Assembly (NCBI GenBank): GCA_964639275.1
Contig: CAZXCQ010000073.1
Coordinates: 1-23,460, forward strand
Direction: 5' to 3'
From: CAZXCQ01 sp964639275
GTDB lineage: Bacteria > Desulfobacterota > DSM-4660 > Desulfatiglandales > Desulfatiglandaceae
DNA: 23,460 nt
Shown: piece after piece, positions 6,800 through 15,266 of the stretch
How the letters are laid out: each line of letters starts with the position of its first letter
How positions within the stretch are numbered: the stretch's first letter is position 1
The notes under the pieces: generated by a model
What the model was told of the DNA's origin: nothing
Seen by the model: only the letters and a program-made list of their open reading frames with translations
The model's database searches: none
Translations under genes and position numbers: made by a program

Positions 6800-7753
6800 T
6801 TGGAGGAAATCCGGGCGGTTCTTATCTTGTTGCTCAACGACTCCATAGAGACCTTTATCGGGTATTTGAGGGGCCAAAAGGGTTACTCCCTGCACACGAT
6901 AAGAAACTACCATACCGACCTGCGGCAGTTCTCGGGATTTTTGGCGTCCAGGGGGGCATCGCCTGACAGCAAAAGAGGCAACCATAGGGCCGATGGGGTC
7001 GATCCCGCAGCCATCAGGGAATACCTGGGTAGCCTCTACGGGTCGTTGACACGCAGGAGCATTGCCCGTAAACTCTCTGCCATTCGCTCCTTTTTTCTGT
7101 TCCTCGAAAAGAAAGGGTTGATCAGGGGCAACCCTGCGGCTGACATTCAAACACCCAGGTTAGAAAGATATATTCCCAGCTATCTTCCGGTAGACGAGGT
7201 CTTCAGGCTTCTACAGAGACCCGAGCGAGACAAGCCACTGGGCCTGAGAGACCTGGCCATTTTGGAGATGCTCTATTCCTGCGGAATTCGGGTCAGTGAA
7301 CTGGAGGCCTTGAATATCTCCAGCATCGATTTTGACGAACGTCTGGTCAGGGTCGTCGGAAAAGGGAACAAAGAGAGGATCGTTCCGATCGGGCGAAAGG
7401 CATTAAAGGCGGTAAGGGATTATCTGGAGGCAACACAATCCATAAGGAAAAAGACGGGTGTCCACTTACAGAAAGGCCCTCTCTTCTTGAACATCCGCGG
7501 GGGCCGTCTTTCGGTCCGTAGCCTCGGGAGGATCATCAAGCGATATGCCAGGGAGATCGGGCTGAGCCCTGACATCAGTCCCCATTCCATGAGGCATACC
7601 TTTGCCACACATCTCCTGGAAGGGGGGGCCGATCTTCGATCCATACAGGAACTGCTGGGGCATGTGAGTCTCTCAACCACTCAGAAGTACACCCATGCGA
7701 CCCTGGATAGGCTTATGGAAGTATACGACAAGACCCACCCAAGGAGTAAGTAA
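6800..7753 (+). CDS. xerC: XerC/XerD-type tyrosine recombinase
   Basis: The protein is up to 317 residues, in the normal range for Xer recombinases. An N-terminal SAM-like core-binding domain (about 13-105, FIGYLRGQKGYSLHTIRNY) is followed by the catalytic domain. All active-site residues are present: R164 (CGIRVSEL), K188 (KGNKER), H262 and R265 (HSMRHTFATHLL), H288 (LLGHVS) and Y297 (QKYTH). Xer proteins resolve chromosome dimers at dif. XerC and XerD cannot be told apart here, and the name follows the xerC-hslV-hslU order seen in many bacteria. The start is uncertain. TTG at 6800 has no good ribosome binding site, and GGAGGA at 6802-6807 lies about 20 bases before alternative TTG codons at 6827 and 6830, which fit the family N-terminus better. 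Confidence 0.88.
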   Translation: MEEIRAVLILLLNDSIETFIGYLRGQKGYSLHTIRNYHTDLRQFSGFLASRGASPDSKRGNHRADGVDPAAIREYLGSLYGSLTRRSIARKLSAIRSFFLFLEKKGLIRGNPAADIQTPRLERYIPSYLPVDEVFRLLQRPERDKPLGLRDLAILEMLYSCGIRVSELEALNISSIDFDERLVRVVGKGNKERIVPIGRKALKAVRDYLEATQSIRKKTGVHLQKGPLFLNIRGGRLSVRSLGRIIKRYAREIGLSPDISPHSMRHTFATHLLEGGADLRSIQELLGHVSLSTTQKYTHATLDRLMEVYDKTHPRSK

Positions 7754-7916
7754 GATGGTGGGAAGCAGGACGCGGGTTTAGACCCATCGGCACTTTTTGA
7801 AATTCGAATGCCCCCTTTTTGTCAAGAGGCTCCGTGTGGCAGGGCCTTTTTACATTTTGCGACAGAGCCGGTATTGGCCGGTGGATCGTAGAGAGAAGGG
7901 AAACGGTATTTAGGAC

Positions 7917-8471
7917 ATGAACCCAGAACACCGGATAAAAGTGAAGGCCACCACTGTCCTTGCGGTCAGAAAAAACGGAAAGGTGGTCATGGCCGGGGAC
8001 GGACAGGTAAGCCTTGGGGATACGATTATGAAGCACAAGGCCACAAAGGTCCGGTATATGTATAAAGACCAAGTGCTTGCAGGGTTTGCCGGGGCAGCGG
8101 CCGATGCCTTTAATCTCTTTGAGAGGCTGGAGGGAAAACTGGAGACCTATCACGGAAACCTGGCCCGGGCCGCGGTTGAACTGGCAAAGGACTGGAGAAC
8201 AGACAAGATCCTGAGGAGGCTCGAGGCCCTGCTCCTTGCCGCTGACTGGGAACATATGTTTGTGATCTCCGGCACCGGCGATGTGATAGAACCCGACGAG
8301 TCCGTAGCCGCCATCGGATCCGGCGGGCCTTATGCCCTTGCGGCCGCTCGTGCCCTGGTGACCCATTCCGACCTGGATGCGGTAACCATTGCCCGCGAAT
8401 CCATGAAGATTGCAGCATCCATCTGTATCTATACAAACGAGCACCTGTCCCTCTACGAGCTTGCGGAATGA
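7917..8471 (+). CDS. hslV: HslV (ClpQ) peptidase subunit of the HslVU protease
   Basis: The 184-residue protein is the proteasome-like Thr peptidase of the two-part HslVU protease. The catalytic N-terminus TTVLAVRK begins at residue 12, so the gene encodes an 11-residue leader (MNPEHRIKVKA) that must be removed to free Thr12. Family residues GDGQVSLG near 31-38 and GSGGPYALAAARAL in the C-terminal half are intact. The ATG at 7917 is preceded by AGGGA at 7897-7901, which is rather distant, and by a short AGGA. It is followed by hslU after a 102-base gap. The 163-base gap before it holds only a weak GGGT/ACCC hairpin followed by a short T run. Confidence 0.95.
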   Translation: MNPEHRIKVKATTVLAVRKNGKVVMAGDGQVSLGDTIMKHKATKVRYMYKDQVLAGFAGAAADAFNLFERLEGKLETYHGNLARAAVELAKDWRTDKILRRLEALLLAADWEHMFVISGTGDVIEPDESVAAIGSGGPYALAAARALVTHSDLDAVTIARESMKIAASICIYTNEHLSLYELAE

Positions 8472-8573
8472 TCCGTTTGACTGGTCTGGAAAGACCCTGC
8501 CAGGCCTTTTGAAAACGACCGCCGGGGTTAGATTTTTTTTGGCAGTTTCGTGATACTGAATCAGAGGTACCGA

Positions 8574-9980
8574 ATGAAACGAGAGAGTGCAGAAGAAAAT
8601 CACTTTATGGAAGTCCTGACACCGAGGGAAATCGTATCGGAGTTAGACAAATATATCATAGGCCAGAACCCGGCCAAGCGTTCAGTGGCAATTGCGTTGA
8701 GAAACAGATGGCGCCGCCAGCAGGTCCCCAAGGAGCTCAGGGACGAGATCGCCCCAAAAAACATTATCATGATGGGACCTACCGGGGTAGGAAAGACCGA
8801 GATTGCCAGGCGGCTGGCGCGTCTTGCAAAATCCCCATTCCTCAAGGTAGAGGCCACCAAGTTTACAGAGGTGGGATACGTGGGGAGGGACGTGGAGTCA
8901 ATGGTCAGGGATCTCACAGAGCTGGCCGTCAACATGTCCAAGAAGGGGGAACAAGAGCAGGTAAAACCCAAGGCCCGCGAGTTGGCCGAAGAAAGACTGC
9001 TTGATATCCTTTTGCCAAAGCGGAGCGAAGAGACCCATGAAGAAGAACAGGGGGAAAAGGAAAGGGTCCTGGAGGTGGTAAAGATAGATAAGATAGAGGC
9101 CTCCTCCACCCGTGAAAAGCTGCGGCGAATGCTGAGGAGCGGTAAGCTCAATGAACGTTATGTGGAGTTAGAGGTGACCAACACCAGCATGCCCATGGTG
9201 GAGATCTTCTCCAGCGCAGGTCTTGAAGAGATGGAATTTAACGTCAAGGAGATCTTTGGGAGCATGTTTCCGTCCAGGAAAAAGAAGCGGCGGGTAAAGA
9301 TCCCCGAGGCCCTGGAGATCCTTTTTCAGGAGGAATCGCAACGCCTCATCGATATGGACAAGGTCATAGAGAGCGCGCTTCGGATTACCGAACAGAATGG
9401 GATAGTTTTCTTGGACGAGCTGGACAAGGTGGCCGGGTCTGATTCCTCTTATGGTCCTGACGTATCGCGCGAGGGCGTGCAGAGAGACCTCCTGCCCATT
9501 GTGGAGGGGTCTACGGTCACCACAAAATACGGGATGGTCAAGACAGACCATATCCTGTTTATTGCCGCCGGGGCATTTAACGTGAGCAAGCCTTCGGACC
9601 TGTTGCCGGAGTTGCAGGGGAGATTCCCGATCCGGGTCGAATTGGACTCCCTTTCCATGGAAGACTTTATCCGTATTCTCACCGAGCCCAAAAACGCACT
9701 CATTACCCAGTATCGGGCACTGCTTTCCACGGAAGGGATTGAGCTGATATTCCAGGAGGATGCGGTCAAAGAGATTGCCAGAATCGCAAAAGAGGTCAAT
9801 GATCGCACTGAGAATATCGGGGCGCGTCGTCTCCACACCGTGATGGAAAAACTGGTCGATGAGATATCCTTTGATGCACCGGACATGACCGCAACCACGG
9901 TAACAATCAACAAGGAATATGTGCAGGAAAAGCTGGCCGAGATCCTGGAAGACGAAAACCTGAGCAGGTATATCCTATGA
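8574..9980 (+). CDS. hslU: HslU (ClpY) ATPase subunit of the HslVU protease
   Basis: This is the AAA+ unfoldase that feeds substrates to HslV. Counting from ATG 8574 (468 residues): TPREIVSELDKYIIGQ at 16-31, Walker A GPTGVGKT at 68-75, pore loop GYVGRD at 101-106, the inserted I-domain at about 110-240, Walker B GIVFLDELD at 276-284, and the C-terminal tail NLSRYIL that docks into HslV. The frame is open back to GTG at 8550. ATG 8574 is chosen because AGAGG lies six bases upstream. ATG 8607 (MEVLTPREIV) would match the shortest family members. The stop overlaps the argB start in ATGA (9977-9980), which predicts translational coupling. Confidence 0.95.
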   Translation: MKRESAEENHFMEVLTPREIVSELDKYIIGQNPAKRSVAIALRNRWRRQQVPKELRDEIAPKNIIMMGPTGVGKTEIARRLARLAKSPFLKVEATKFTEVGYVGRDVESMVRDLTELAVNMSKKGEQEQVKPKARELAEERLLDILLPKRSEETHEEEQGEKERVLEVVKIDKIEASSTREKLRRMLRSGKLNERYVELEVTNTSMPMVEIFSSAGLEEMEFNVKEIFGSMFPSRKKKRRVKIPEALEILFQEESQRLIDMDKVIESALRITEQNGIVFLDELDKVAGSDSSYGPDVSREGVQRDLLPIVEGSTVTTKYGMVKTDHILFIAAGAFNVSKPSDLLPELQGRFPIRVELDSLSMEDFIRILTEPKNALITQYRALLSTEGIELIFQEDAVKEIARIAKEVNDRTENIGARRLHTVMEKLVDEISFDAPDMTATTVTINKEYVQEKLAEILEDENLSRYIL

Positions 9981-10858
9981 TCGATCATAGCGAGAGGGCC
10001 AAGGTCCTTATCGAGGCCCTTCCCTATATCCAGCGTTTTAATGGGGCCATCGTGGTCGTCAAATACGGTGGGCATGCAATGGCGGACGATGCGCTAAAAC
10101 ACAATTTTGCCCTGGACGTCATCCTCTTGAAATATGTGGGGATGAACCCGGTCATCATCCATGGGGGTGGCCCCCAGATCGGTGGGTTTTTGAAGAGGCT
10201 TTCCATCAAATCGGAATTTGTGGATGGCATGCGGGTCACCGACAAACAGACCATGGATGTGGTGGAGATGGTCTTGGTTGGAAAGGTCAACAAGGAGATT
10301 GTCAACCTGATAAACAGCAACGGCGGTCGCGCGGTCGGGCTTTCAGGCAAAGACGGCAAGCTCATCACAACCAGGAAGATGCAATATGTAAGGGATGTGG
10401 GGGGAGATCAGCCACCGGAAATCATTGACATGGGCATGGTCGGCGAGATCACCTCTGTGGACGACCGGGTGCTCATGTGCCTGATGGAGAGTGAGTTCAT
10501 CCCGGTTATTGCCCCCGTGGGCACCAGTCAGGAGGGAGAGACCCACAATATCAACGCGGACCTGGTTGCAGGGCATATCGCTTCCTCACTCAAGGCCAGA
10601 AAGCTGATCCTCCTTACAGACACTGAAGGTGTGCTGGATCGGGAGGGAAGGCTGATCTCTACCCTGAAGATGGACGAGGCCCGTCAGTTGATCGGTGATA
10701 AGACCATCCAGGGAGGGATGATTCCAAAGGTGAACTGCTGCCTGGAGGCCTTGAATAGCGGTGTCAAGAAGGCCCACATCATCGATGGCCGGCAGGCCCA
10801 TGCCATTCTATTGGAAGTCTTTTCCAAGATAGGGATAGGCACCGAAATCGTGCATTGA
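9977..10858 (+). CDS. argB: acetylglutamate kinase
   Basis: The 293-residue amino-acid kinase phosphorylates N-acetylglutamate in the second step of arginine synthesis. Visible motifs are KYGGHAM at 29-35, HGGGPQIG at 62-69, GMRVTD for substrate binding, GLSGKDG and LTDTEGVLD for the nucleotide end. The N-terminal helix (ALPYIQRFNG) before the first strand is the extension found in arginine-inhibited, hexameric enzymes, so feedback control by arginine is likely. The start codon overlaps the hslU stop by four bases. argD follows after 52 bases. Confidence 0.95.
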   Translation: MIDHSERAKVLIEALPYIQRFNGAIVVVKYGGHAMADDALKHNFALDVILLKYVGMNPVIIHGGGPQIGGFLKRLSIKSEFVDGMRVTDKQTMDVVEMVLVGKVNKEIVNLINSNGGRAVGLSGKDGKLITTRKMQYVRDVGGDQPPEIIDMGMVGEITSVDDRVLMCLMESEFIPVIAPVGTSQEGETHNINADLVAGHIASSLKARKLILLTDTEGVLDREGRLISTLKMDEARQLIGDKTIQGGMIPKVNCCLEALNSGVKKAHIIDGRQAHAILLEVFSKIGIGTEIVH

Positions 10859-10910
10859 CAATTCGGTATTTGATTACGACCCGATTTTAGTCCAAGGAGA
10901 GGATGACATA

Positions 10911-12125
10911 ATGAATAGAAATTTACAAAGCGATTCCACAATATCTCTGGCCGACAAATACATGTTCCCCACCTACACCCGTTTTCCTGTGACATTGGTG
11001 CGGGGAGAGGGATGCCGGGTCTGGGACGAGGATGGCGCGGAATACCTTGACTTTGTCGGGGGCATTGCCGTCTGTGCCCTGGGACACTGCTCTCCCATTG
11101 TAAGCCGCGTCCTCAGAGAGCAATCAGAGAGGCTGGTCCATGTCTCAAATCTCTACTACACCCGCCCTCAGACCGAACTGGCACAGCTTCTCGTGGAAAA
11201 CTCCTTTGCCGACAGGGTCTTTTTCTGTAACAGCGGCGCAGAGGCCAATGAGGCAGCCATGAAGCTGGCGCGTCGTTATTCGAGTGAGAGATTTGGCAAA
11301 GACAGACATACCATCATCTCCATGGACAACTCTTTTCACGGCCGGACCATGGCAACCCTCTCTGCCACAGGCCAGACCAAGGTGCAGGTCGGCTATGACC
11401 CCTTACTGCAAGGGTTCAAGTTTGTTCCATTTGATGACACCCGCAGCCTGGATCAGGCCCTGGACGATGCCGTCTGTGCCGTGATGCTGGAGCCCATACA
11501 GGGAGAAGGGGGCGTTGTGTGTCCCGATCCCACCTATTTGAAAGAGGTCCGGAGGCTGTGCACGGAGCGGAACACCCTGTTGATCTTTGACGAGGTCCAG
11601 GTGGGGATGGGCAGGACGGGCAGGCTCTTTGCCCACGAGCACTATGGCATTGTCCCGGATATCATGACACTGGCCAAGGCCCTCGGGAATGGGCTCCCCA
11701 TCGGTGCGATGCTCTCCACAGAAGAAGTGGGAAAGGCATTTGGACCCGGGAGCCACGCCAGCACATTTGGGGGGACACCCCTGGTCAGCGCTGTATCTCG
11801 TGCGGTGCTAAAAAGCCTCCTGGAGGACGGATGGCTAGAGCACTGCCGGGACATGGGCGATTATCTCAAGGCCGGCCTTGAAAAACTCGCCCATCAGTAT
11901 GGCTTTATCAAAGAGGTCAGGGGACTCGGGCTTATCGTTGGCATGGAAATGGACCGGCCCGGCGGACCCGTCGTGGATGCCTGTCTGAAAGAAGGGGTTC
12001 TGATCAACTGCGCCCATGAAAAGGTGCTTCGTTTCCTCCCCCCCCTTGTTGTCCGCAAAGAGGAGATCGATGTCCTGATCGGGACACTGGATAGGGTTTT
12101 TGAGGGGATGAGGAACGAGGATTGA
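10911..12125 (+). CDS. argD: acetylornithine aminotransferase
   Basis: The 404-residue class III PLP aminotransferase converts N-acetylglutamate semialdehyde to N-acetylornithine. Conserved segments are GIAVCALGHCSP, FCNSGAEANEAAMKLAR, SFHGRT, FDEVQVGMGRTG and TLAKALGNGLPIGAM, where the Lys carries PLP. Enzymes of this type often also act on succinyldiaminopimelate, but the DapL route nearby makes that role unneeded. The ATG at 10911 follows AAGGAGAGG. The stop (12123-12125) lies 17 bases before the argG start chosen here. No argF gene separates argD and argG. Confidence 0.93.
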   Translation: MNRNLQSDSTISLADKYMFPTYTRFPVTLVRGEGCRVWDEDGAEYLDFVGGIAVCALGHCSPIVSRVLREQSERLVHVSNLYYTRPQTELAQLLVENSFADRVFFCNSGAEANEAAMKLARRYSSERFGKDRHTIISMDNSFHGRTMATLSATGQTKVQVGYDPLLQGFKFVPFDDTRSLDQALDDAVCAVMLEPIQGEGGVVCPDPTYLKEVRRLCTERNTLLIFDEVQVGMGRTGRLFAHEHYGIVPDIMTLAKALGNGLPIGAMLSTEEVGKAFGPGSHASTFGGTPLVSAVSRAVLKSLLEDGWLEHCRDMGDYLKAGLEKLAHQYGFIKEVRGLGLIVGMEMDRPGGPVVDACLKEGVLINCAHEKVLRFLPPLVVRKEEIDVLIGTLDRVFEGMRNED

Positions 12126-12142
12126 AACAGGGGAGATCTAAC

Positions 12143-13357
12143 TTGAACCAGGAGAGCGCTAAAATCGTTTTGGCCTATTCAGGGGGGCTGGACACCTCGG
12201 TAATCCTGAGATGGCTAAAGGAGACATACCAATGCCCGGTGGTGGCCTATGCCGCTGACCTGGGGCAAGGAGAAGAGCTTCGCGGCCTAAAGGCAAAGGC
12301 CCTCAATACCGGGGCAGATGAGGTCTTTGTGGAGGACCTGAGAGAGGAGTTTGTCCGGGATTTTGTTTTCCCGGCGCTCCGGGCCAATGCCATATATGAA
12401 TCAACATACCTTATGGGCACATCCCTTGCCAGACCGCTCATCGCCAGGGGCCAGGTGGAGACCGCCAGAAAGGTGGGAGCCGATGCCGTGGCCCACGGGG
12501 CAACCGGGAAAGGCAATGACCAGGTGCGGTTTGAGCTGGCCTATATGGCCCTGGAGCCGGGCCTCAAGATCATTGCCCCGTGGAGGATATGGGAGTTCAA
12601 GGGGAGGGAAGATCTCATGGCATATGCCCGCTCCAGGAACATCCCCGTGCCGGTCACCAGGGAAAAGCCATATTCGAGCGACCGCAACCTGTTGCATATC
12701 AGCTTTGAGGGGGGAATCCTTGAAGATACCTGGAGCGAGCCCCCCGAGGAGATCTTTGTCCTGTCGGTCTCCCCGGAAAAGGCGCCCGACACCCCCACCT
12801 ATATTGAAATAGGATGGAAGCAGGGAAACCCGGTCTCTGTCAATGGAGAGGCCATGGGGCCTGTTGAGCTCTTGACCCGGTTAAATGGGCTGGGGGGAAA
12901 GAATGGGATCGGTCGCGTAGACATGGTCGAAAATCGCTATGTGGGGATGAAATCAAGAGGCATATACGAGACACCCGGGGGGAGCATCCTGAGGACGGCC
13001 CATATGGCCATGGAATCGGTTACGCTGGACCGGGAGGTCATGCATATCCGGGACGGACTGGTGCCCCGCTATTCCGAAATGATTTACAACGGCTACTGGT
13101 TTTCTCCCGAAAGGGAGATGTTACAGACCTTAATAGACAAGACCCAGGAAAACGTCAACGGTGTTGTCAGATTGAAACTCTACAAGGGCAACTGCATCGT
13201 GGTGGGAAGAAAATCCGGTACAACCCTCTACCACCCAGACTTCGCCACATTCGAGGAGGATGGGGTCTACAATCAAAAGGACGCCGAGGGGTTTATCCGG
13301 CTCAATGGGCTGCGTCTAAAGATCGCCCGGCTCTTGCGTCAGGCTCGGAAGGGTTGA
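12143..13357 (+). CDS. argG: argininosuccinate synthase
   Basis: The 404-residue protein joins citrulline and aspartate using ATP. It shows the N-type ATP pyrophosphatase loop AYSGGLDTS at 10-18, HGATGKGNDQVRFE in the first third, and the C-terminal synthetase domain with GRKSGTTLY near the end. The frame is open from a TTG at 12122, but TTG 12143 is preferred because GGGGAGA (12130-12136) lies six bases before it and the protein then begins MNQESAKIVLAYSGG, as in the family. The start region adjoins the argD stop, so coupling is likely. argH follows after 13 bases. Confidence 0.94.
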   Translation: MNQESAKIVLAYSGGLDTSVILRWLKETYQCPVVAYAADLGQGEELRGLKAKALNTGADEVFVEDLREEFVRDFVFPALRANAIYESTYLMGTSLARPLIARGQVETARKVGADAVAHGATGKGNDQVRFELAYMALEPGLKIIAPWRIWEFKGREDLMAYARSRNIPVPVTREKPYSSDRNLLHISFEGGILEDTWSEPPEEIFVLSVSPEKAPDTPTYIEIGWKQGNPVSVNGEAMGPVELLTRLNGLGGKNGIGRVDMVENRYVGMKSRGIYETPGGSILRTAHMAMESVTLDREVMHIRDGLVPRYSEMIYNGYWFSPEREMLQTLIDKTQENVNGVVRLKLYKGNCIVVGRKSGTTLYHPDFATFEEDGVYNQKDAEGFIRLNGLRLKIARLLRQARKG

Positions 13358-13370
13358 TGAGGAAAAAGGT

Positions 13371-14750
13371 ATGGCTCAAAAGGTTTGGGGGGGTCGTTTT
13401 CGGGAGGAGACAGACGGGCTGGTTGATCGATTCAATGCCTCCATCGGCTTTGACCGCCGTCTCTATGCCCATGATATAGCGGGTAGCATCGCCCATTGCC
13501 GGATGCTGGCAAACCAGGGGATAATCCCGGAGGAGGAGGCCTTGCAGATCGTGGAGGCCCTCGGAGAAATAAAGCGGAACATAGAACGGGGCCAACTATC
13601 ATTTGATGAGGACTACGAAGATATTCACAGCCTTATAGAAGACCTGCTCATAGACAAGATCGGGGTGGTGGGCGAAAAGCTCCACACGGGCAGGAGTCGA
13701 AATGACCAGGTGGCACTGGACACCCGTCTTTTCGTAAAGGACGCCATTCATCGTGTCATTGGTTTGATCAAAGAGACTCAACTGGCCCTCATCACACTCG
13801 CAGAAGAGAACCTGGCCCTGATCATGCCAGGCTATACCCATCTACAGAGGGCCCAGCCCGTGCTCCTGGCTCACCATCTGCACGCATTCTATGAGATGCT
13901 CAAGCGAGATAAAGAGCGCTTCGAGGGGTCCCTCGCAAGGGTTAATGTCCTCCCCTTGGGAAGCTCTGCCCTGGCCGGCACCACATTTGATCTGGACCGG
14001 GAGATGGTGGCCAAGGAACTGGGGTTTGACAAGATCAGCAAAAACAGTATGGATGCCGTCAGTGACAGGGACTTTGCCCTGGAGTTTCTCTTCAATGCCT
14101 CGGTCTTAATGATGCACCTCAGCCGGCTGAGTGAGGAATTCATCATATGGGCAAGCCAGGAGTTCGGCTATATCGCCATATCGGATGCCTTCTGTACCGG
14201 CAGCAGCATTATGCCGCAGAAAAAGAACCCTGACGTACCGGAACTGATCAGGGGGAAGACGGGCCGGGTCTACGGCCATCTCATCTCCCTTTTGACGACC
14301 ATGAAGGGGCTTCCCCTTGCCTACAACAAAGACATGCAGGAAGACAAGGAGGCCCTCTTTGACGCAACAGACACCGTGGAGATCTGCCTGGGGGTCATGA
14401 GGGGGTTACTCGGAGCGATCTCCTTTAACGGCGAACGGATGCGGGAGGCTGCAAAAGGGGGGTTTCTGGTGGCGACAGATCTGGCCGATTATCTGACCAC
14501 AAAAGGGATTCCCTTTCGCAAGGCGCATGAGATCGTGGGAGAAATGGTCCTGTTCGCACTCGATCGGAAAAAAGAGCTCTCTGACCTGACGCTTGATGAA
14601 ATGAAGGGCTTTGCCAGGCAGATCAAAGAGGATGTCTATGATTGGCTCGATCCGGTGTCGTCCCCAAAGAGGAGAAACCTCCCCGGTGGTACAGGCCCGG
14701 AGATTGTAAAGAAAAACCTTCAGAGCGCCAGACAGGAGCTAAGGGCTTGA
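13371..14750 (+). CDS. argH: argininosuccinate lyase
   Basis: The 459-residue fumarase/aspartase-superfamily enzyme splits argininosuccinate into arginine and fumarate, the last step of the pathway. Motifs are WGGRF at 6-10, HTGRSRNDQVALDTRL at 105-120, GYTHLQRAQP at 154-163 with the general acid His, and the flexible signature loop GSSIMPQKKNP at 277-287 with the catalytic Ser. GAGGA lies seven bases before the ATG. Its stop overlaps the TTG of the following lipoprotein gene (TTGA, 14747-14750). Confidence 0.96.
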   Translation: MAQKVWGGRFREETDGLVDRFNASIGFDRRLYAHDIAGSIAHCRMLANQGIIPEEEALQIVEALGEIKRNIERGQLSFDEDYEDIHSLIEDLLIDKIGVVGEKLHTGRSRNDQVALDTRLFVKDAIHRVIGLIKETQLALITLAEENLALIMPGYTHLQRAQPVLLAHHLHAFYEMLKRDKERFEGSLARVNVLPLGSSALAGTTFDLDREMVAKELGFDKISKNSMDAVSDRDFALEFLFNASVLMMHLSRLSEEFIIWASQEFGYIAISDAFCTGSSIMPQKKNPDVPELIRGKTGRVYGHLISLLTTMKGLPLAYNKDMQEDKEALFDATDTVEICLGVMRGLLGAISFNGERMREAAKGGFLVATDLADYLTTKGIPFRKAHEIVGEMVLFALDRKKELSDLTLDEMKGFARQIKEDVYDWLDPVSSPKRRNLPGGTGPEIVKKNLQSARQELRA

Positions 14751-15196
14751 GATATCGGTGGGGGATTCTTTTTGTGAGCCTGGGGTTGCTCCTCATGGTC
14801 GGGGTCACCTGCGGCAAAAAGGCCCCCCCTTTCCTGCCCGAACGGGTCATGCCCCTGAAGGTGACCCAGTTAAAGGCCGGATGGAAAAAGGGCACAATCG
14901 TCCTGAGTGGTATCATAGCCGGTCCTCAGGGGAGCCCCCGGGGAGACCGTGATGTGACAGGCTGCCGGGTCTACCACGCCCGATACACCAAAGACAATGC
15001 CCCCTGCGAAGAGTGCCCCGTCCACTATGAGGGCTTCAAGCTAATAAAGGGGGAGGTAATAAAGACCGAGGGGTTTTATTGCCCGGTCCCGGGGATAGAA
15101 AAAAAGGGGATTCACTTTTTTGAGGTCCGGCTGGTTGGAAGCGATGGGGCGGTAGGCGCCCCTTCAAACAGGGCAAGGTTGGTCATTGGCGATTGA
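14747..15196 (+). CDS. LptM-like (YifL-type) lipoprotein with a C-terminal FN3-like domain
   Basis: The 149-residue protein starts at a TTG that overlaps the argH stop, eight bases after AGGAG. Residues 5-20 form a hydrophobic signal ending in GVTC, with C22 as the predicted lipidated residue. The -1 Thr and -3 Gly make the lipobox atypical. CGKKAPPFLP at 22-31 matches the short lipoprotein motif CGxKGPxxxP of YifL/LptM, and in E. coli yifL also lies next to dapF. The rest (about 36-149) alternates hydrophobic strands and ends HFFEVRLVGSDGAVGAPSN, like an FN3 or Ig-like fold. It has four more cysteines (C73, C87, C90, C112), including a CEEC motif. LptM of E. coli is far shorter. A role in outer-membrane assembly is inference. 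Confidence 0.65.
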   Translation: MRYRWGILFVSLGLLLMVGVTCGKKAPPFLPERVMPLKVTQLKAGWKKGTIVLSGIIAGPQGSPRGDRDVTGCRVYHARYTKDNAPCEECPVHYEGFKLIKGEVIKTEGFYCPVPGIEKKGIHFFEVRLVGSDGAVGAPSNRARLVIGD

Positions 15197-15266
15197 TGAT
15201 GGGCCCTTTATGGGCAAGGGGCTTTTCTCTGCTATCGATCATCAGTGGTCAATCGACAATCCAATA

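Noticed and set aside
7775..7800. GGGT/ACCC hairpin with a short T run as terminator of the recombinase gene
   Set aside because: The stem is only four pairs and the T run is separated from it, so it is not convincing.
8110..8436. 108-codon minus-strand Arg-rich frame
   Set aside because: It is an antisense artefact of hslV codon usage.
7713..8603. 296-codon minus-strand open frame
   Set aside because: It is a shadow of hslV and the ends of its neighbours, with no family resemblance.
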